Shown here in pieces: positions 1 through 10,870 of a stretch of DNA of 64,000 bases (position 1 is its first letter; each line of letters begins with the position of its first letter). Source of the DNA: Incurvaria masculella (taxonomy: Eukaryota > Arthropoda > Insecta > Lepidoptera > Incurvariidae); contig OX335651.1 in the NCBI GenBank assembly GCA_946894095.1, forward strand, positions 9,508,501 through 9,572,500. Direction: 5' to 3'. The notes beneath the pieces were generated by a model. It made no database searches. It saw only the letters and a list, made by a program, of their open reading frames with translations, and was not told the DNA's origin. Both the position numbers and the translations under genes were made by a program.

Positions 1-595
1 TTGGACACATCGGAACTCGAACAATATTAGCATGATTACGAACAGAAAAGTTTTGGCACAAAACATGTATAAGGGTGAAAAATTAACTATATATATAGAT
101 TCATAGTTTGAATTTACATCCGACGAATATAGTTTACCCTGGTATGTAGTGGAAATACATGCTGTGTTGTGCTGTTTGTAAACCAGTGTGCGCGGCGAGT
201 GTTACACATTTCCAACTATTTAAATTAAAAACTACATTTATTTTTTCTCTTTGTAAGATATCATAGAGTCCATTATCTTTAGACATCGCTATGCTATAAG
301 AGTTTCGTCGAAAACACTTTCTAACAAACAGAGTTGTGGATAATTGAAACAGACTACCTGAGGAAATAATAAGTGCATCGTAAGTAAATGTATAAAAAAA
401 CTGGACCTTTACTTGAAACAAAATTAATGAATAGACAAGAAAATATATAAATAAATAAGGGCAAGTGCTGAAAAACAAAAGTGCAAGTACAGAATTATTT
501 ATAAAAGTGAGTTGCTATTTAGCGCCGAATTCGACCTCACTTTAAGCTGAATGGGTCTCTTATTTCCAATGTTTGTCTGATTTGTCTTTTTCGCT
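1..595. other. AT-rich stretch, nothing recognised
   Basis: No domain, splice-framed exon or repeat match to the rest of the window was seen. Open frames here are short, AT-rich and not protein-like. Confidence 0.5.
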
Positions 596-1000
596 ATCCC
601 TCATAAGTGTGGTTATACTCCCCATACAAATATAGTTAACTAATAATTTGAAAACTGCTCTTCTAATTTACTTGATATTTGGTATCTATTTTCAGAGGTC
701 AAATTAATGTTTCTTTTGTTTCTTCGAAATATGTCCCTGTGTCAAACCCATAGACCTAGCATAGCGCGCTGTCCTTAAATTACATTTACATAAAGGAAAA
801 TTTGCACCATGATTTTCTTATATCTGTTATTTGACTCGGTTTAGATTCTTTAAAAAAACCAAAACGTGTAAATACGGATATTCGAATATCCGATAACGAT
901 CGTTACCTGATATTAGATATCTAATATCTAGAAAATGGGAAGTGGTTTTCAAATGATAAGTAAACTACTTTTGCATGGGGAACACAACTTACGGACTATT
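596..1000. mobile_element. Long-inverted-repeat MITE (CCCCATACAAA family), diverged copy
   Basis: The left side reads through CTCCCCATACAAA and a TTTGAAAAC block to TTGATATTTGGTATCTA. The right side carries the reverse complement of the same words in the same order. The same structure is better preserved at 53.9-54.3 kb, and half of it is present at 4.8-5.0 kb. No coding capacity, so a non-autonomous element. Confidence 0.6.
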
Positions 1001-1624
1001 CTAAAGATGGGAAGATGTGCACAATTAGAGCACAACATGTGGCTTTAGTCCATATTTGTTTTATTCTGTGATTCTAAACATGAATGGCGAAATAACACAA
1101 GTACTGGCATGATATTAGCCCAACACCGCATTCCCGATAGTACGAGAGCCCACGACCAACATTTTTGTGTCATGGCAATAAGACCAAAAACCGCATCACA
1201 TTAATAAATTCGATTATCGTATCGTAATTGCGATTTTGCTGACCTGGGAGTCTACTCTTGAGATTCACACCCGTGAGTCACCGGTGACTCACAACGCTTT
1301 CGTAGTCATGAAATGACAGCCACGAGTCACCCTAGTGTTGTCCCTTTCTAAGAGAGTGCGATATATGACACTAACATAACATTTTATGTTTGATGATGTC
1401 AGACGAAAGCGTTTCACTTTCATCTGTGACTAACTCGTTTTCCCTTTCCTGAGTAGATATGCCGACCAAATATTAAAAAAAGCAAAAAAAAAAATTACCG
1501 AATCATAGCAATCGTCTTATTTTCAGAATGTAGTTCAATCAATGAAAGCTTTAAGATACAAAAAAAACATTTTTCAGACGCCAGCAGCATCGTAACCTTT
1601 CATGAGCACGGTTTTCCATCCAGT
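1001..1624. other. Unannotated AT-rich stretch
   Basis: Nothing recognisable apart from short A/T runs. Confidence 0.4.
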
Positions 1625-1705
1625 TCGTGCTGAATGGAAAACACGGACAGTTTTTCATTGCCGCCTCGAACGCCTTTCATCCATGGCGATGATTGGATGG
1701 TGCCT
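1625..1705 (-). mobile_element. SINE body fragment
   Basis: Contains the reverse complement of the SINE body words seen complete at 16.3 and 18.8 kb (GGAAAACACGGACA, TTTTTCATTGCCGC, then a degenerate CATCCA..GCGATG). Confidence 0.6.
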
Positions 1706-2037
1706 CGCTGACGGTGGTATCGCGAGGCGAGGTGTTTTTGACCTTTCTGAGCACCTTTGGTCCTCAACACAGCACAGCCATCCATACCGGTTTTCAGAAA
1801 AAAAAATCGTACGATAAAAACGTCATTAGCTGAATTACTTGCGAATCGATATTGCTTTTAGTATTGGTTCAATGCTTCATCAGGAAACAACATTACTGTT
1901 TTAGGGTTCCGTCACAAGAATTCCGAAAAAAAATTTTTTTTTGGATCGATCTGTTGTCTGTCTGTCGGTCACACGCAGATATCTCGATTATTCGATTTGG
2001 ACGAACCTAATTGTGTTTTTCATCAAACTAGACATGT
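1706..2037. other. No gene; possible (GTCY)n MITE scrap
   Basis: A short TTAGGGTTCCGTCAC followed by CTGTCTGTCTGTCGGTCAC near 1,900-1,970 resembles a decayed end of the (GTCY)n MITE family found intact elsewhere in the window. Nothing else is recognised. Confidence 0.35.
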
Positions 2038-2240
2038 ATGGCTAATATCACACTTACTGAAACTATGTTAGCCTAATACTCACACATATAGAATGATTGC
2101 CATGCTAACACCTACCTTAAAATTTCACGGTTACATTGAACTGGACGAAAAACGCGGTCCATATTTAATTCAATGCGATTGTACCATCCCGGGCATAAAT
2201 CTCCGCCAAGATCAGCCCAAACCCATTAAGAACCTAACCG
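2038..2240 (-). mobile_element. SINE 3'-body fragment
   Basis: Reads, in reverse orientation, through the SINE tail words (GGCTAATATCA, the ACATTGAACTGGA block, CAATGCGAT.GTACCA). Diverged, and lacks the tRNA-like head. Confidence 0.6.
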
Positions 2241-2282
2241 CACTCAGTGTTGCTTAACATTGATGATCTATATATATGTATT

Positions 2283-2600
2283 TTTTTTGTATGTGTAAAT
2301 CTGTTTATATGTTCTATAATAATATATGTGTATTTGTATCTTATGTCTATTAATATGTTCAAGTGTATGTACGTATTTGTATGTAATTTATTTTAATATA
2401 TTTATAAATCCATATTTTTAAGTTAGTTAATATTTTCTCTAATTCATTTTGTTCTACGTTATTTTTTTTTGCCCGTCTCACTGCACCCCTCCTACACCTC
2501 TGGTAGAGTATGCCTTACGGCATTAATTTCCGCCTTTTTGTACTGTTTGGCTGCAAATAAAGTATTTTTTCATTTCATTTCTTTCATTTCATGATCAAAC
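2283..2600 (+). mobile_element. 5'-truncated non-LTR retrotransposon 3' end
   Basis: About 300 bp nearly identical in order to 60,285-60,560. It ends with TGGCTGCAAATAAAGTATTT followed by a repeating TTTCAT tail. Two unlinked copies sharing the 3' end and a short-repeat tail are typical of 5'-truncated LINE insertions. The LINE family is not identified. Confidence 0.7.
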
Positions 2601-2639
2601 ACCGAATAGTATCGCCGCTGGGCCAATGAGGTGGACTCT

Positions 2640-2890
2640 TGTGTGTTTTTACGCCCGGTTTCATCACCTCCAGCTACAAAAGTCCCAAAGTTACACAATA
2701 TTGTAAATGCGATGTAACCGAGGTGGTGAAATCAGGGGTTAATGTAGTTATTTTATGCCCGCTTCCACCACCTCCAGTTACAAAAATCCCAATGTTAATT
2801 TCGGTTACACCGTGTAAATGTGCAATGTAACCAAAAGTTCGAATCGGGTTTCGGGTAACTGGAGGTGGTGAAAACAGGTGTTAGTCGGTT
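2640..2890. mobile_element. Palindromic MITE (CACCACCTCCAG / GGTGTAACCG family)
   Basis: Outer ends are CACCACCTCCAG..TACAAAA and its complement GTAACTGGAGGTGGTGAAAA, around a central GGTTACACCGTGTAAATGTG block. A partial copy (2,650-2,745) abuts a nearly complete one (about 2,745-2,885). Relatives lie at 7.1, 15.2 and 34.2 kb. Confidence 0.65.
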
Positions 2891-2952
2891 ACTTGTGGTC
2901 TAACCTTTCTCTGTCGCAGCAAACAAAAATAATTTGGTATGCGGAAACAAAT

Positions 2953-3160
2953 CCTCGCCCCGTTCATGCAAAACTTTCTCATTCCGAGTTGGATAAGTGC
3001 ATTTCGCCACGAATGCGAGCTGCTCCATGGTTCGGAATCCATGCAAAACTGTAGGTCCCCCTACGATGGTACCAACGATGGTAGCTGTGCTCATAAAGGG
3101 AAAGGTATGGCACATAATTTCTTCGGAAATGTGTGCTAATATAATAACGGTGTTACCCAT
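2953..3160 (+). mobile_element. SINE fragment with internal deletion
   Basis: Has CCTCGCCCCGTTCAT, the GAGTTGGATAAGTGCATTTC block, CTCCATGGTTCGGAATCCAT and then tail words (CATAAAGGGAAAGGTATGGC). The central CCCGCCCGGGTTGGTACC part is lost. It runs directly into a (GTCY)n MITE. Confidence 0.7.
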
Positions 3161-3162
3161 CC

Positions 3163-3440
3163 AAAACTTGCCAAGTGCGAGTCGGACTCGCACACGAAGG
3201 GTTCCGTACCATCGTACAAGATTTTTGTATGGGATCCCCTTTTAATTTTTAATATTTTTTTATTTCACCTATTTGTTGTTATAGCGGCAAAATAAATACA
3301 TACTCCGTGAACATTTCAGCTGCCTACCTATTACGGTTCATGAGATGCAGCCCTGTGACAGACGGACGGACGGACGGACGGACAGCGGAGGCTTAGTAAT
3401 AGGGTTCCGTTTTCACCCTTTGGGTACGGAACCCTTAAAA
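3163..3440 (+). mobile_element. (GTCY)n-containing MITE, copy A
   Basis: Starts near CCAAGTGCGAGTCGGACTCG, then GAAGGGTTCCGTACCATCG, TGTTGTTATAGCGGCAAAAT, an (ACGG)n tract and the closing hairpin TAGGGTTCCG...CGGAACCCT. The layout matches lepidopteran MITEs described as carrying hitchhiking (GTCY)n microsatellites. Seven copies occur in this window. Confidence 0.8.
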
Positions 3441-4780
3441 CATCGGTGAGGCCTAAATCCGTTTCCAAGGACTCATGTTCACAAAGCGCCGTTCTTAGAT
3501 TAAGTGCTATTTTTTGAATGTTTTTTTGCGTGAACTGCGTCATGTTATCATTTAATAATCAATTTGACGGTCAAGTTATCGATGCCTTGTGTCAATGAAT
3601 ACTATTTATAATGACTTTGCCGATTTTGTTGCAACACGAGGCAACACACCTATACTACTACCCATAGAATGCGCGCGCATGCTAGGTCTATGCTACTACC
3701 AGAGTTAACAGACAATGACACTGTTGTGCTAAAATTCGTTTAATTTTTAATTAGCTGATCTATGCGATTAACGTATTCTGTTGACAGGCATTGTCATACA
3801 TGACGATTTTTCTTTCAAATTGTGTTCATACTGATGATTCTCGGGGAATTTTCTGCGGTAATGCTGCAATATTTACTTATCTACATGCATGAATTGATTT
3901 GCTGCTAAACCTCTTGTTCTGTTCTGTAGGTAGCATTTTAAAGGAGAATGTAATGTTATTTTAATAGCTATAGGAACGAAAATATGTATACTATACGCCG
4001 GGAGCATATATTTATGTATACTCCCGGGGAAGTTTCTGGTCAGTTCTTCTTCGTCCGTCGAACCGTCTTTAAAAAGTGAGGAGTACACATAATGAAGGAA
4101 CGAATTTAGAAAATTAGACACATTGAATGATTCTTTGTTATGTAATAAAGTTATGGAGCAAAATGGGGCAGCCGAGATTTTTTAGGGATCCTCACATCAT
4201 GGTAAGGTGGTGCTAGGGGTCCGCACTAGAAAAAGGTAGGGAAAAGCTACTCTAGCGTCCTGCTTGAACATATTTTTAGTTTTGGCTTTATAAAAAAAAT
4301 ATTACAATTATTAAAGCGGGAACTATTCTGGGGGAATTCGTCCATGAACGTTGTTCGCATAGTGAATGATTTTGTGTGACAAATGGTATACAGTTGTAAG
4401 GGACGTAAGCTAGCAAACTTTTTAAAATAACACGTAGATCTCCATTATTGCAGTTTCGTTTTTTTATTAAGATATTAAGATTCTGTCATATTTGTACTCA
4501 TCCTCGGGACATTAAAAGGATTTTCATATATCCTTTTCATGGTATTAACTTCATTTAATATTTTTTTCTGATACATGGTAAAATCCAATACAGTTATTTT
4601 CCTCGGTCCTTCTGGCGGACGTTTCGAACTGTCCCGTGCAGCTCATTTTCAAGGCGAGTGCGTGCGTGCGGCTGGGCGCACGTTTGACAGACCACTGTCA
4701 AGTTTATACACCCACAGAACACTCAAATCAGTTAAATCCAATACATATTATGTAGGGCACACTACATAATAATAAAAAAA
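3441..4780. other. No gene recognised
   Basis: 1.3 kb of AT-rich sequence. Short open frames in it show no domain or splice context. Confidence 0.4.
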
Positions 4781-4985
4781 ACTTATTATTGACCCAGTAT
4801 ACATTTACCGAAAAAAAAAGATTCCGACGAATTGAGAACCACCTCCTTTTTTTAAAGTCGGTTAAAAAAACAAAAACATGCAGACACGAATATTTGATAT
4901 CAAATATCAAGTAAATTGGAACAGTGGATTTCATGCATGCAGTAAACATGATTACTAAACTACGTTTATACGAGGAGTGGTGTTT
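4781..4985. mobile_element. Half copy of the CCCCATACAAA MITE
   Basis: Carries TTACCGAAAAAA, ACATGCAGACACGAATATTT, GATATCAAATATCAAGTAAA and GAACAGTGG in the order of the right half of the 53.9-54.3 kb copy. The left half is missing. Confidence 0.6.
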
Positions 4986-5012
4986 TCTGATGCCTTCACT
5001 ATTAATCCTTAT

Positions 5013-5775
5013 TTTCAGGAGCTTGCATTATCCGAATATGACACGTCCATGGCTAATGATTTTCAGGTAGAGTCGATGGTAGATCTTTACAAATCTACAA
5101 GTTGATAGTGACGTGTCATTGCTAAGTGTGTACGAGGAGGTAGAGCAGACAGAAGATCTTCAGAAGCTTAAAAAATCGTGTTTCGACATGTCCACGGCTA
5201 GATCTTCATAGTTTTACACGTTGGTAGTGACGTGTTATTTCTACCTACCAGGAAGAGCCGACAAAACATCTTCTGAAGCTTGAACTATCGGGATATGATA
5301 CGTTCATGGCTAGCAGTTTTCAGGTTTAGTTAATGGTAGATCTTCTTAAATCTACACGTGAGACGAGTAGATAGAGTAGTAGTAAATAGAGAGACGTGCC
5401 ATTGCTACCTACAAGGAAGTAGAGCTGACACTACATCTCCAAAATCTTAATTTATCGGGATACAATGTGTTCATGGCTGGCAATTTTTAGGTAGAGTCGA
5501 TGGTAGCTATTCATATAGTGATCGTGGTAGTGACGTGGCATTGCTACCTATGATAGTACTTGTACGATAGTACGTGTAGTAATCTTGAATTATCAGAATA
5601 CAAATGTCGCGAGTCTCTAATAAGTTTAAAATGTTTTTAAATCTAAGTGAAGTTTCATTGGTGGCTATGAGGAGGTATAGTCGATAATAAATCTCCAGGA
5701 ACTAGCATTATTGGAACACAACAAGCCCACCTATCTTGTGGTACCTATTTTGAGGTAGAGTCGATATATGTTGGG
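5013..5775 (+). repeat. Diverged tandem repeat, about six units of 110-167 bp
   Basis: Words recur in fixed order: CTTGAATTATCGGGATATGA, GTTCATGGCTAGCA, TTTTCAGGTAGAGTCGATGG, GTAGTGACGTGTCATTGCTA, GGAAGTAGAGC..ACA. Unit starts lie near 5,017, 5,161, 5,274, 5,441, 5,581 and 5,701. The units differ by indels and substitutions, so the array is old. The first half of several units stays open in one frame, and an AG-like acceptor (TTATTTTCAG) precedes unit 1, but later stops break every frame. No protein family was recognised. Confidence 0.7.
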
Positions 5776-6317
5776 ACTATTGATATTATTAGCTTTTGCT
5801 ATTTTCACAGACATCTGTAGCAAAAAACATTGACGCACGTGTTTGGTCTATTGTAAGCAGTTAATTTTAATATTTTGTATTGGTTACGAGTAATCTATTG
5901 TATGTATATGGTTGTGTTTCCATGCAACCTGTGATATGTTACATACGTTGTCGTATGACATTTCTGTCTACTCTGCTGCGGAAGTTTCCAGCCTGATGAC
6001 ATGCATGTACATATTTATTAATAATTTTGCTTAAAAGGTGAAATTAATTCAATTACATTTTACGGTTACTGGATTACACTTCATTGATTTATTATGTCAA
6101 GCAGAATAAAGGTTTTCCGTCACGAAGGTGCATCGCATCGGTCCAACAAAGGACGACTAGCTATAAGAAACATGTTGTCTCCACACGCCAGGGAAATTCT
6201 TGTTGTTAATTGTATTAATGTGACTGCACAGTGGAAGTATTTTTTATTGTGGCGAGAGTTCACGAAGACAATCCCATTATTACATGACCTACTGACATGA
6301 CAATGAATAGCTTATAA
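5776..6317. other. No gene recognised
   Basis: AT-rich. A 68-codon frame at 6,094-6,300 has no recognisable domain or splice signals. Confidence 0.4.
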
Positions 6318-6325
6318 CTCTAACG

Positions 6326-6838
6326 CAGAGGTTCTCAAACTTATTTCATCTAACGCCCACTTTTCTTTTCGCAATTTAGAGCATACCGGCAGAATTGGAG
6401 AAAAGTTGATCATCCATCCCTCGCAGTCAAAGAAAATTTCTGCCGCTTCTCACTTCCACCATTGCAGCACTCTGATGGTTTACTTGCTTTTTCCACGAAA
6501 GTGCGATTTTCTCGTAGGCCCTTTTGCGGCAAACTCACGCCTGGATGATGGCGGCTCCATTCCGCCATCTATTCCTGGGTGCGAATTCTCTATGCCGAAC
6601 ACACAGTTCCGTCAGGGAACTGTGCGGCCTAATTTATTCGCCCCAGATTTCAGGAATGCGAGGGGCCCTGATTGTATCTCGGAGCTGGTGATATTGTAGA
6701 AATTTGCTCCAGAATTAGTTTCTGTCCTAACCCGCCTTTACCCCTAACCGTATTCCACTGTATCTGTGTCTGTGTACCGCCCACTGTAGGCCTCTAGCGA
6801 CTACAAGGGGGCATAATCGCCCACTTTGACAAATACTG
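6326..6838. mobile_element. hAT-like non-autonomous transposon with 8-bp target duplication
   Basis: Begins CAGAGGTTCTCAAACTTATT and ends ..CACTTTGACAAATACTG, an imperfect terminal inverted repeat of hAT type (CAG start, TTCTCAAACTT-like). The 8-mer CTCTAACG flanks it exactly on both sides (6,318-6,325 and 6,839-6,846). It is 513 bp long and contains no transposase-like frame. Confidence 0.8.
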
Positions 6839-7072
6839 CTCTAACGCATTCGACAATAAAATAAAATACAATTACCAGAACCTTTTCATTTGAACACCAC
6901 GACTAAATTGAAATGGGGAAAAACACCTAATTGCAGCTCTATTGCGTGTTAAAAATGGATCTTAAGTTGCTACAGATAAGTCTTAAGTTTCACTTGGGTT
7001 AAAAATCATGGGGCAATTGAAAAATTGATTTCAGGCGGGTTCGCAGAAAAGCAGGTTCTTCTTTAGTGACGC

Positions 7073-7205
7073 AACTTACCCCTTTTTTTACTACCAGCAG
7101 TTACCTGAAATCCGATAAGTAACTTTCGGTTACATGGCATATTTTTATGGTGTAACCGAATGATAACTTTGGGATTTTTGTTGCTGGAGCTGGTGAAAAA
7201 GAGCG
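7073..7205. mobile_element. Palindromic MITE, GGTGTAACCG family
   Basis: TTACCTGAAATCCGATAAGT, CTTTCGGTTACATGGCATAT, TATGGTGTAACCGAATG and GGGATTTTTGTTGCTGGAGC occur in the same order as at 34.2 kb. About 130 bp, no coding capacity. Confidence 0.65.
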
Positions 7206-7645
7206 TTAATCTAGTAGCGAAATAAATTAAAACGTAATTGCTGGTATGCAAATGGTATGGTAATGTACTGGGTAATTGCAAGCTTTTTGATGGCAGGTCA
7301 CCAATTTTCCAACAGCAATAAAAACAACTGCAGTTTTATTTAAATCAATTATCACATAAAATTAAAAGATTACGTAATTGTGGTAAAATAAGCTATGTAA
7401 AAACATTCTAACGAAAATTTAGGCACACAACCTTTGTTATCATAAGAATATGCGTAGATCGAAAGATCATAACTCATTAGATGATCTTTTGAATGTTCAA
7501 TTCCGCAGAGAGAAGTGCAAGATCATTGTGACGTTTATATGTTTATGTGTGTGGGTTTTATTTGCCAATTAGGTTTTCCGGTATTCCTTGCGGCGGAGGC
7601 GGCGGTGCGGTGGCATGCCGCTGCGCACACGCACCCCCCACTCCG

Positions 7646-7652
7646 TATAAAG
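7646..7652 (+). promoter_or_regulatory. TATA box
   Basis: TATAAAG lies in a GC-rich context roughly 100 bp upstream of the ATG at 7,750. A start site about 25-30 bp downstream would fall near 7,675. Confidence 0.55.
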
Positions 7653-7749
7653 CGAGCCTCGCGTGTCGCCACCATCATTAACATTCTAGAGCTCGCCGTG
7701 GACGCACGTCCGCATCGTTGACATTGTGAAAGTGCCGTTCGCTTCGAAG

Positions 7750-7962
7750 ATGTATCCGAACCCGTTCGACAGGAAGCATTCGACCATCCGGCAGGTGCTG
7801 GATCGGTTCCTCCGCGTAGACGGGAGGCAGAGCCTCCGGAGGGATAAGGCGGCGCTGGCGAGGCACCGCAGCGACGCCTCCACCTGCTCCGATGGCTCCT
7901 GCTCCTCCGTGAACCCCGGGCGAGGGTTCAAGCCGGCGAGCCTGCTGCAGAGCTCGCGGTGA
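7750..7962 (+). CDS. Putative small basic Ser/Arg-rich protein (70 aa), unrecognised
   Basis: The 70-codon frame runs from ATG 7,750 to TGA 7,960-7,962. It sits in a GC-rich island that contrasts with the AT-rich surroundings, with G/C-ending codons typical of a real exon. A TATA box lies upstream. The frame is open a little further upstream, but 7,750 is the first ATG. The product is hydrophilic, starts MYPNPFDRKHSTIRQVL, is rich in Arg, Ser and Asp, and has no signal peptide, membrane segment or known domain. Downstream, at 8,110-8,112, an ATG abuts GTGAGT, a strong splice donor, so this ORF may be the product, or an upstream ORF in a first exon that is spliced to a distal one. Function unknown. 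Confidence 0.45.
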   Translation: MYPNPFDRKHSTIRQVLDRFLRVDGRQSLRRDKAALARHRSDASTCSDGSCSSVNPGRGFKPASLLQSSR

Positions 7963-8109
7963 AGGGGCTCTCAGACTGTCCCAGTGATTGTGTTCATATA
8001 GTGTACATAATGTAGTACCTTAGACGTAGCGCGCAATGCGATGAAAGGACGCTTGGTGAATTGAGTCGCTCAAACATCCTGGGAGCTTCGGGACCGTGCC
8101 AGTACAATA

Positions 8110-8118
8110 AATGGTGAG
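8110..8118 (+). other. Candidate splice donor immediately after an ATG
   Basis: AATAAATG|GTGAGT: the exon that begins at the 7.65-kb promoter could end here. A matching acceptor candidate is TTGTTCACAG at 13,214-13,223. Confidence 0.4.
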
Positions 8119-8309
8119 TTGGAAATATGTTTCTTATTTTTTAATGATTAACTTTCTTTATGCAACAAGTACCTATCAGTATGGAGATTAAAACGTTGAA
8201 TGAAGTCAAGAAATATACTATGTCTCGATAATCAAATTCGTATCCTTCGATATTACTTTGTGTATGTTAAAGTTCAATGAATAATGGTCTAAAGGCTTTA
8301 AGAGATCCT

Positions 8310-8480
8310 TAAACTGTCGATAACTGTTTACAAACTCTATGTTTTGCTAGGTTATTGAAATTTAGGATTCTAAAATGGCTTGTCAAAATCTACGCCTGTA
8401 TGTTTTAATTTTTAGATTGGAAAATATTTTCTAAAAAGCTTACACATTGGAAAAAGCTGTCTTTTTTATTTATCTTCATT
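8310..8480 (+). repeat. Interspersed repeat (TAACTGTTTAC..GGATTCTAAAAT family)
   Basis: Shares ATAACTGTTT, GGATTCTAAAAT, TGTCAAAATCTACG and CTGTATGTTTTA with 62,275-62,500 (same strand), and the first two blocks with 37,500-37,655 in reverse orientation. Type unknown. Confidence 0.55.
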
Positions 8481-8538
8481 TTAGAAATAGGTTTACTGAA
8501 AAATACATACGAGTATATTAACAACAAAATAAAAAGAT

Positions 8539-8581
8539 AGCTTCAGAAAGCTTCATACCTAGTAAGAAGCTTTCTGAAGCT
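8539..8581. repeat. Short perfect hairpin, 16-bp stem
   Basis: AGCTTCAGAAAGCTTC at 8,539-8,554 is exactly complementary to GAAGCTTTCTGAAGCT at 8,566-8,581, with an 11-nt loop. Confidence 0.7.
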
Positions 8582-8589
8582 GATAAACA

Positions 8590-10026
8590 TAAAAAATATA
8601 ATAAGTACATATGTCGTATCAAACCCGTTAAAGTATTTTTGTTGCTGAATTTGCCTGATTATTTAAACAGGGTCGGAATCGGTATAAGAAATAAAGTACA
8701 ATATTACAAACAGTTTTATTTTATTATTTTTATAACGACATAATGCAACTACCTCTCTAAACACAACTTTTTGCTCTAACTTACATACTTAACTAAGAAT
8801 AACATTAACGTTAACCAGGAATGGTGCACTCCAGCCTAGATAGGTACCTAGGTTAACAACTCGCTAGACATTGCAGTTTTTCTAATGCTCATACAATCTC
8901 ATTAGTTACAACATAAAAAAGTACATTATAGCTGCGGCGCGCCAATTTAACCTTTTATGACCCTGCATAATACAGGTTATGGAGATGATGGGTGCTTACA
9001 CACGAGCGGCGATATGAAACTTGCCAAAGCGTAACTTTTAATTTAAGAGCCAAGAGACACGTGGCTCCAAAGACGTGACACTCATTGGCCGTGCGGGCCG
9101 GTGAAATACCGCAAAACAATGTGCCATGTTTTGTAATTTGGAAAAGTATAAAGGTTAATGTTCTATTGCGAATGGCGACTCAAGTGGCTTGACTCCCTTG
9201 CCCAATAATCAAGTCTACGAGTCACTAGCTGATGGACCTCATCTGACTTGACCTTCGAACATCCAATCGGTTTTATAGGACTTTGAAGTACCTAGTACCT
9301 ACTGGTTCGCTTTCATTGCGAGCACGAAAATACGGAAAGCTTTTTCGCGATTGCCTTTGCCGGCACTTTATGTTGAAGCTTTTTTGCAACGCAATTTCGA
9401 TTGATCCAATCAAATGATTGGAAAAATATGTTTCCATATAATTCAACGCTCAATAAATTACAACAAACTATCAAATAATTCAATGTTAAACTGACGATGT
9501 GTCCATATTGTCTAAAGATATAGTTTGTAACTAAATAAAATTTATTACATGACTACTAGCGCCATAAATTCACCAGAAATTCTGGTCACAAACGCCAAAG
9601 CAGGCTAAACCAACGAAAGGAAACCCTAATTAAATGGATCCCAACGTCACCGGCTCCCTTTGACTAATTACTTGTCATCACGCCATTTGTTTCTTTCTTA
9701 CTTTCGAGCGTCATAGCGGTCGGGGCTCGTTAAACTCGGTACGGTCACAGATAAATTATTGACGTATGATTGAGCGTTCGTCATCAAACGTGTTAGTCAA
9801 ACATTTCCCCCCTGGACACTTCCCGCCTTTTAATCAAATCTATTTAGATTACATCGATTCTTATTTCGTACTTTATTTCCAGAAACAAAACATTGTTAGT
9901 GTAGCTGCCAATTTATTAATGATGAAAATTGCTATATGTTAATGAAGTGAAATATCTTTAGGCGTTGGCCCTTCTCCGTCCAACTCCAATATGCTCAATC
10001 CTACTTCCATCAAGACATCAAGTATA
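8590..10026. other. No gene recognised (possibly intronic)
   Basis: AT-rich, no exon-like frame. If the 8.11-kb donor joins the 13.22-kb acceptor, this is intron. Confidence 0.35.
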
Positions 10027-10314
10027 TAGAGTGACTAATGCTGAGATTCATAGAAATTACTCTTTTTTTATGTAAAGCGCGGCATATGGCTTGCGCCAGG
10101 ACCTCTTAAGGTGCCCGACGACGCCCATGAGCTTTCGAACTTTCAAGGGGGCTGCGAAAACCGTGCTCGTGCTTGGCTTAGCCAAAGTATGGCCTTCGAC
10201 TGTCAAATTTGACATTCGGTCCACATATTTTATGTCAAAACTGACAGTCGAAAGATATATTTTGGCTCAGCCAAGTACGAGAAATGTCTATGAATCTCAG
10301 CATTAGTCACTCTA
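10027..10314. mobile_element. MITE with 25-30-bp terminal inverted repeats and TA flanks
   Basis: Left end GAGTGACTAATGCTGAGATT and right end AATCTCAGCATTAGTCACTC are exact complements and continue inward. Internally, TGGCTTAGCCAAAGTATGGC and its diverged complement make a second stem. TA borders both sides, as for Tc1/mariner-type insertions. A relative lacking clear ends lies at 60.84-60.97 kb. Confidence 0.75.
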
Positions 10315-10589
10315 CACGCATGCGCAATGTTCACAAAATTAAATTCTCAAAATAAACTTCATCCGCCCGAGAGTTCCACGCATTTATGCAGCAATATCTG
10401 ATAAAAAAAAACATTTGCACATTATTCTTTTGGGAATCCATAATAACGAATAGTACCTATTTTAAATTACTGTGTTAAATCCGAAACGTTTTCAAAAATC
10501 CCGATTTTACCAATAGCTTTGCTCTGTAAGCCGAGTTACACATAAATGTTGCCAAATATAATGACAGTATCTAGTTCAATGACACGAAT

Positions 10590-10870
10590 CGCATGTCAGC
10601 ACGCACTGCGGTGGCGGCGGCAGGACGCGTGAGTATGCTTGCTGAACAGTAACCACCGGTGTTGCAAGGCAGGTTAGTGCAGCCAAACCGACCGATATCC
10701 TTGACTGCATTCGCCTTCCGCCGGAGCCGACCGACGGAGCGGAGGTGCGGTTGCGCGCAGCGGACTCTCTAGAAAATTGGAAATTGGCACTAAAGTGGAA
10801 GAGAAGTTGCCACGAGCACCGAAGAGGTTCTCGTCCGGCGATCAATATGTAAAAAAAAATCCGCGGCATG
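10590..10870. other. GC-rich island with a donor-like site
   Basis: CpG-rich compared with its flanks, with a plus-strand GTGAGT after GGCAGGACGC at about 10,628. A 97-codon minus frame covers it but resembles no protein. It could be a 5' untranslated exon or promoter region. Confidence 0.3.

Noticed and set aside
10576..10869. 97-codon minus-strand ORF in the GC-rich island
   Set aside because: Length is explained by GC-rich composition; no domain, and the plus strand has the better splice donor.
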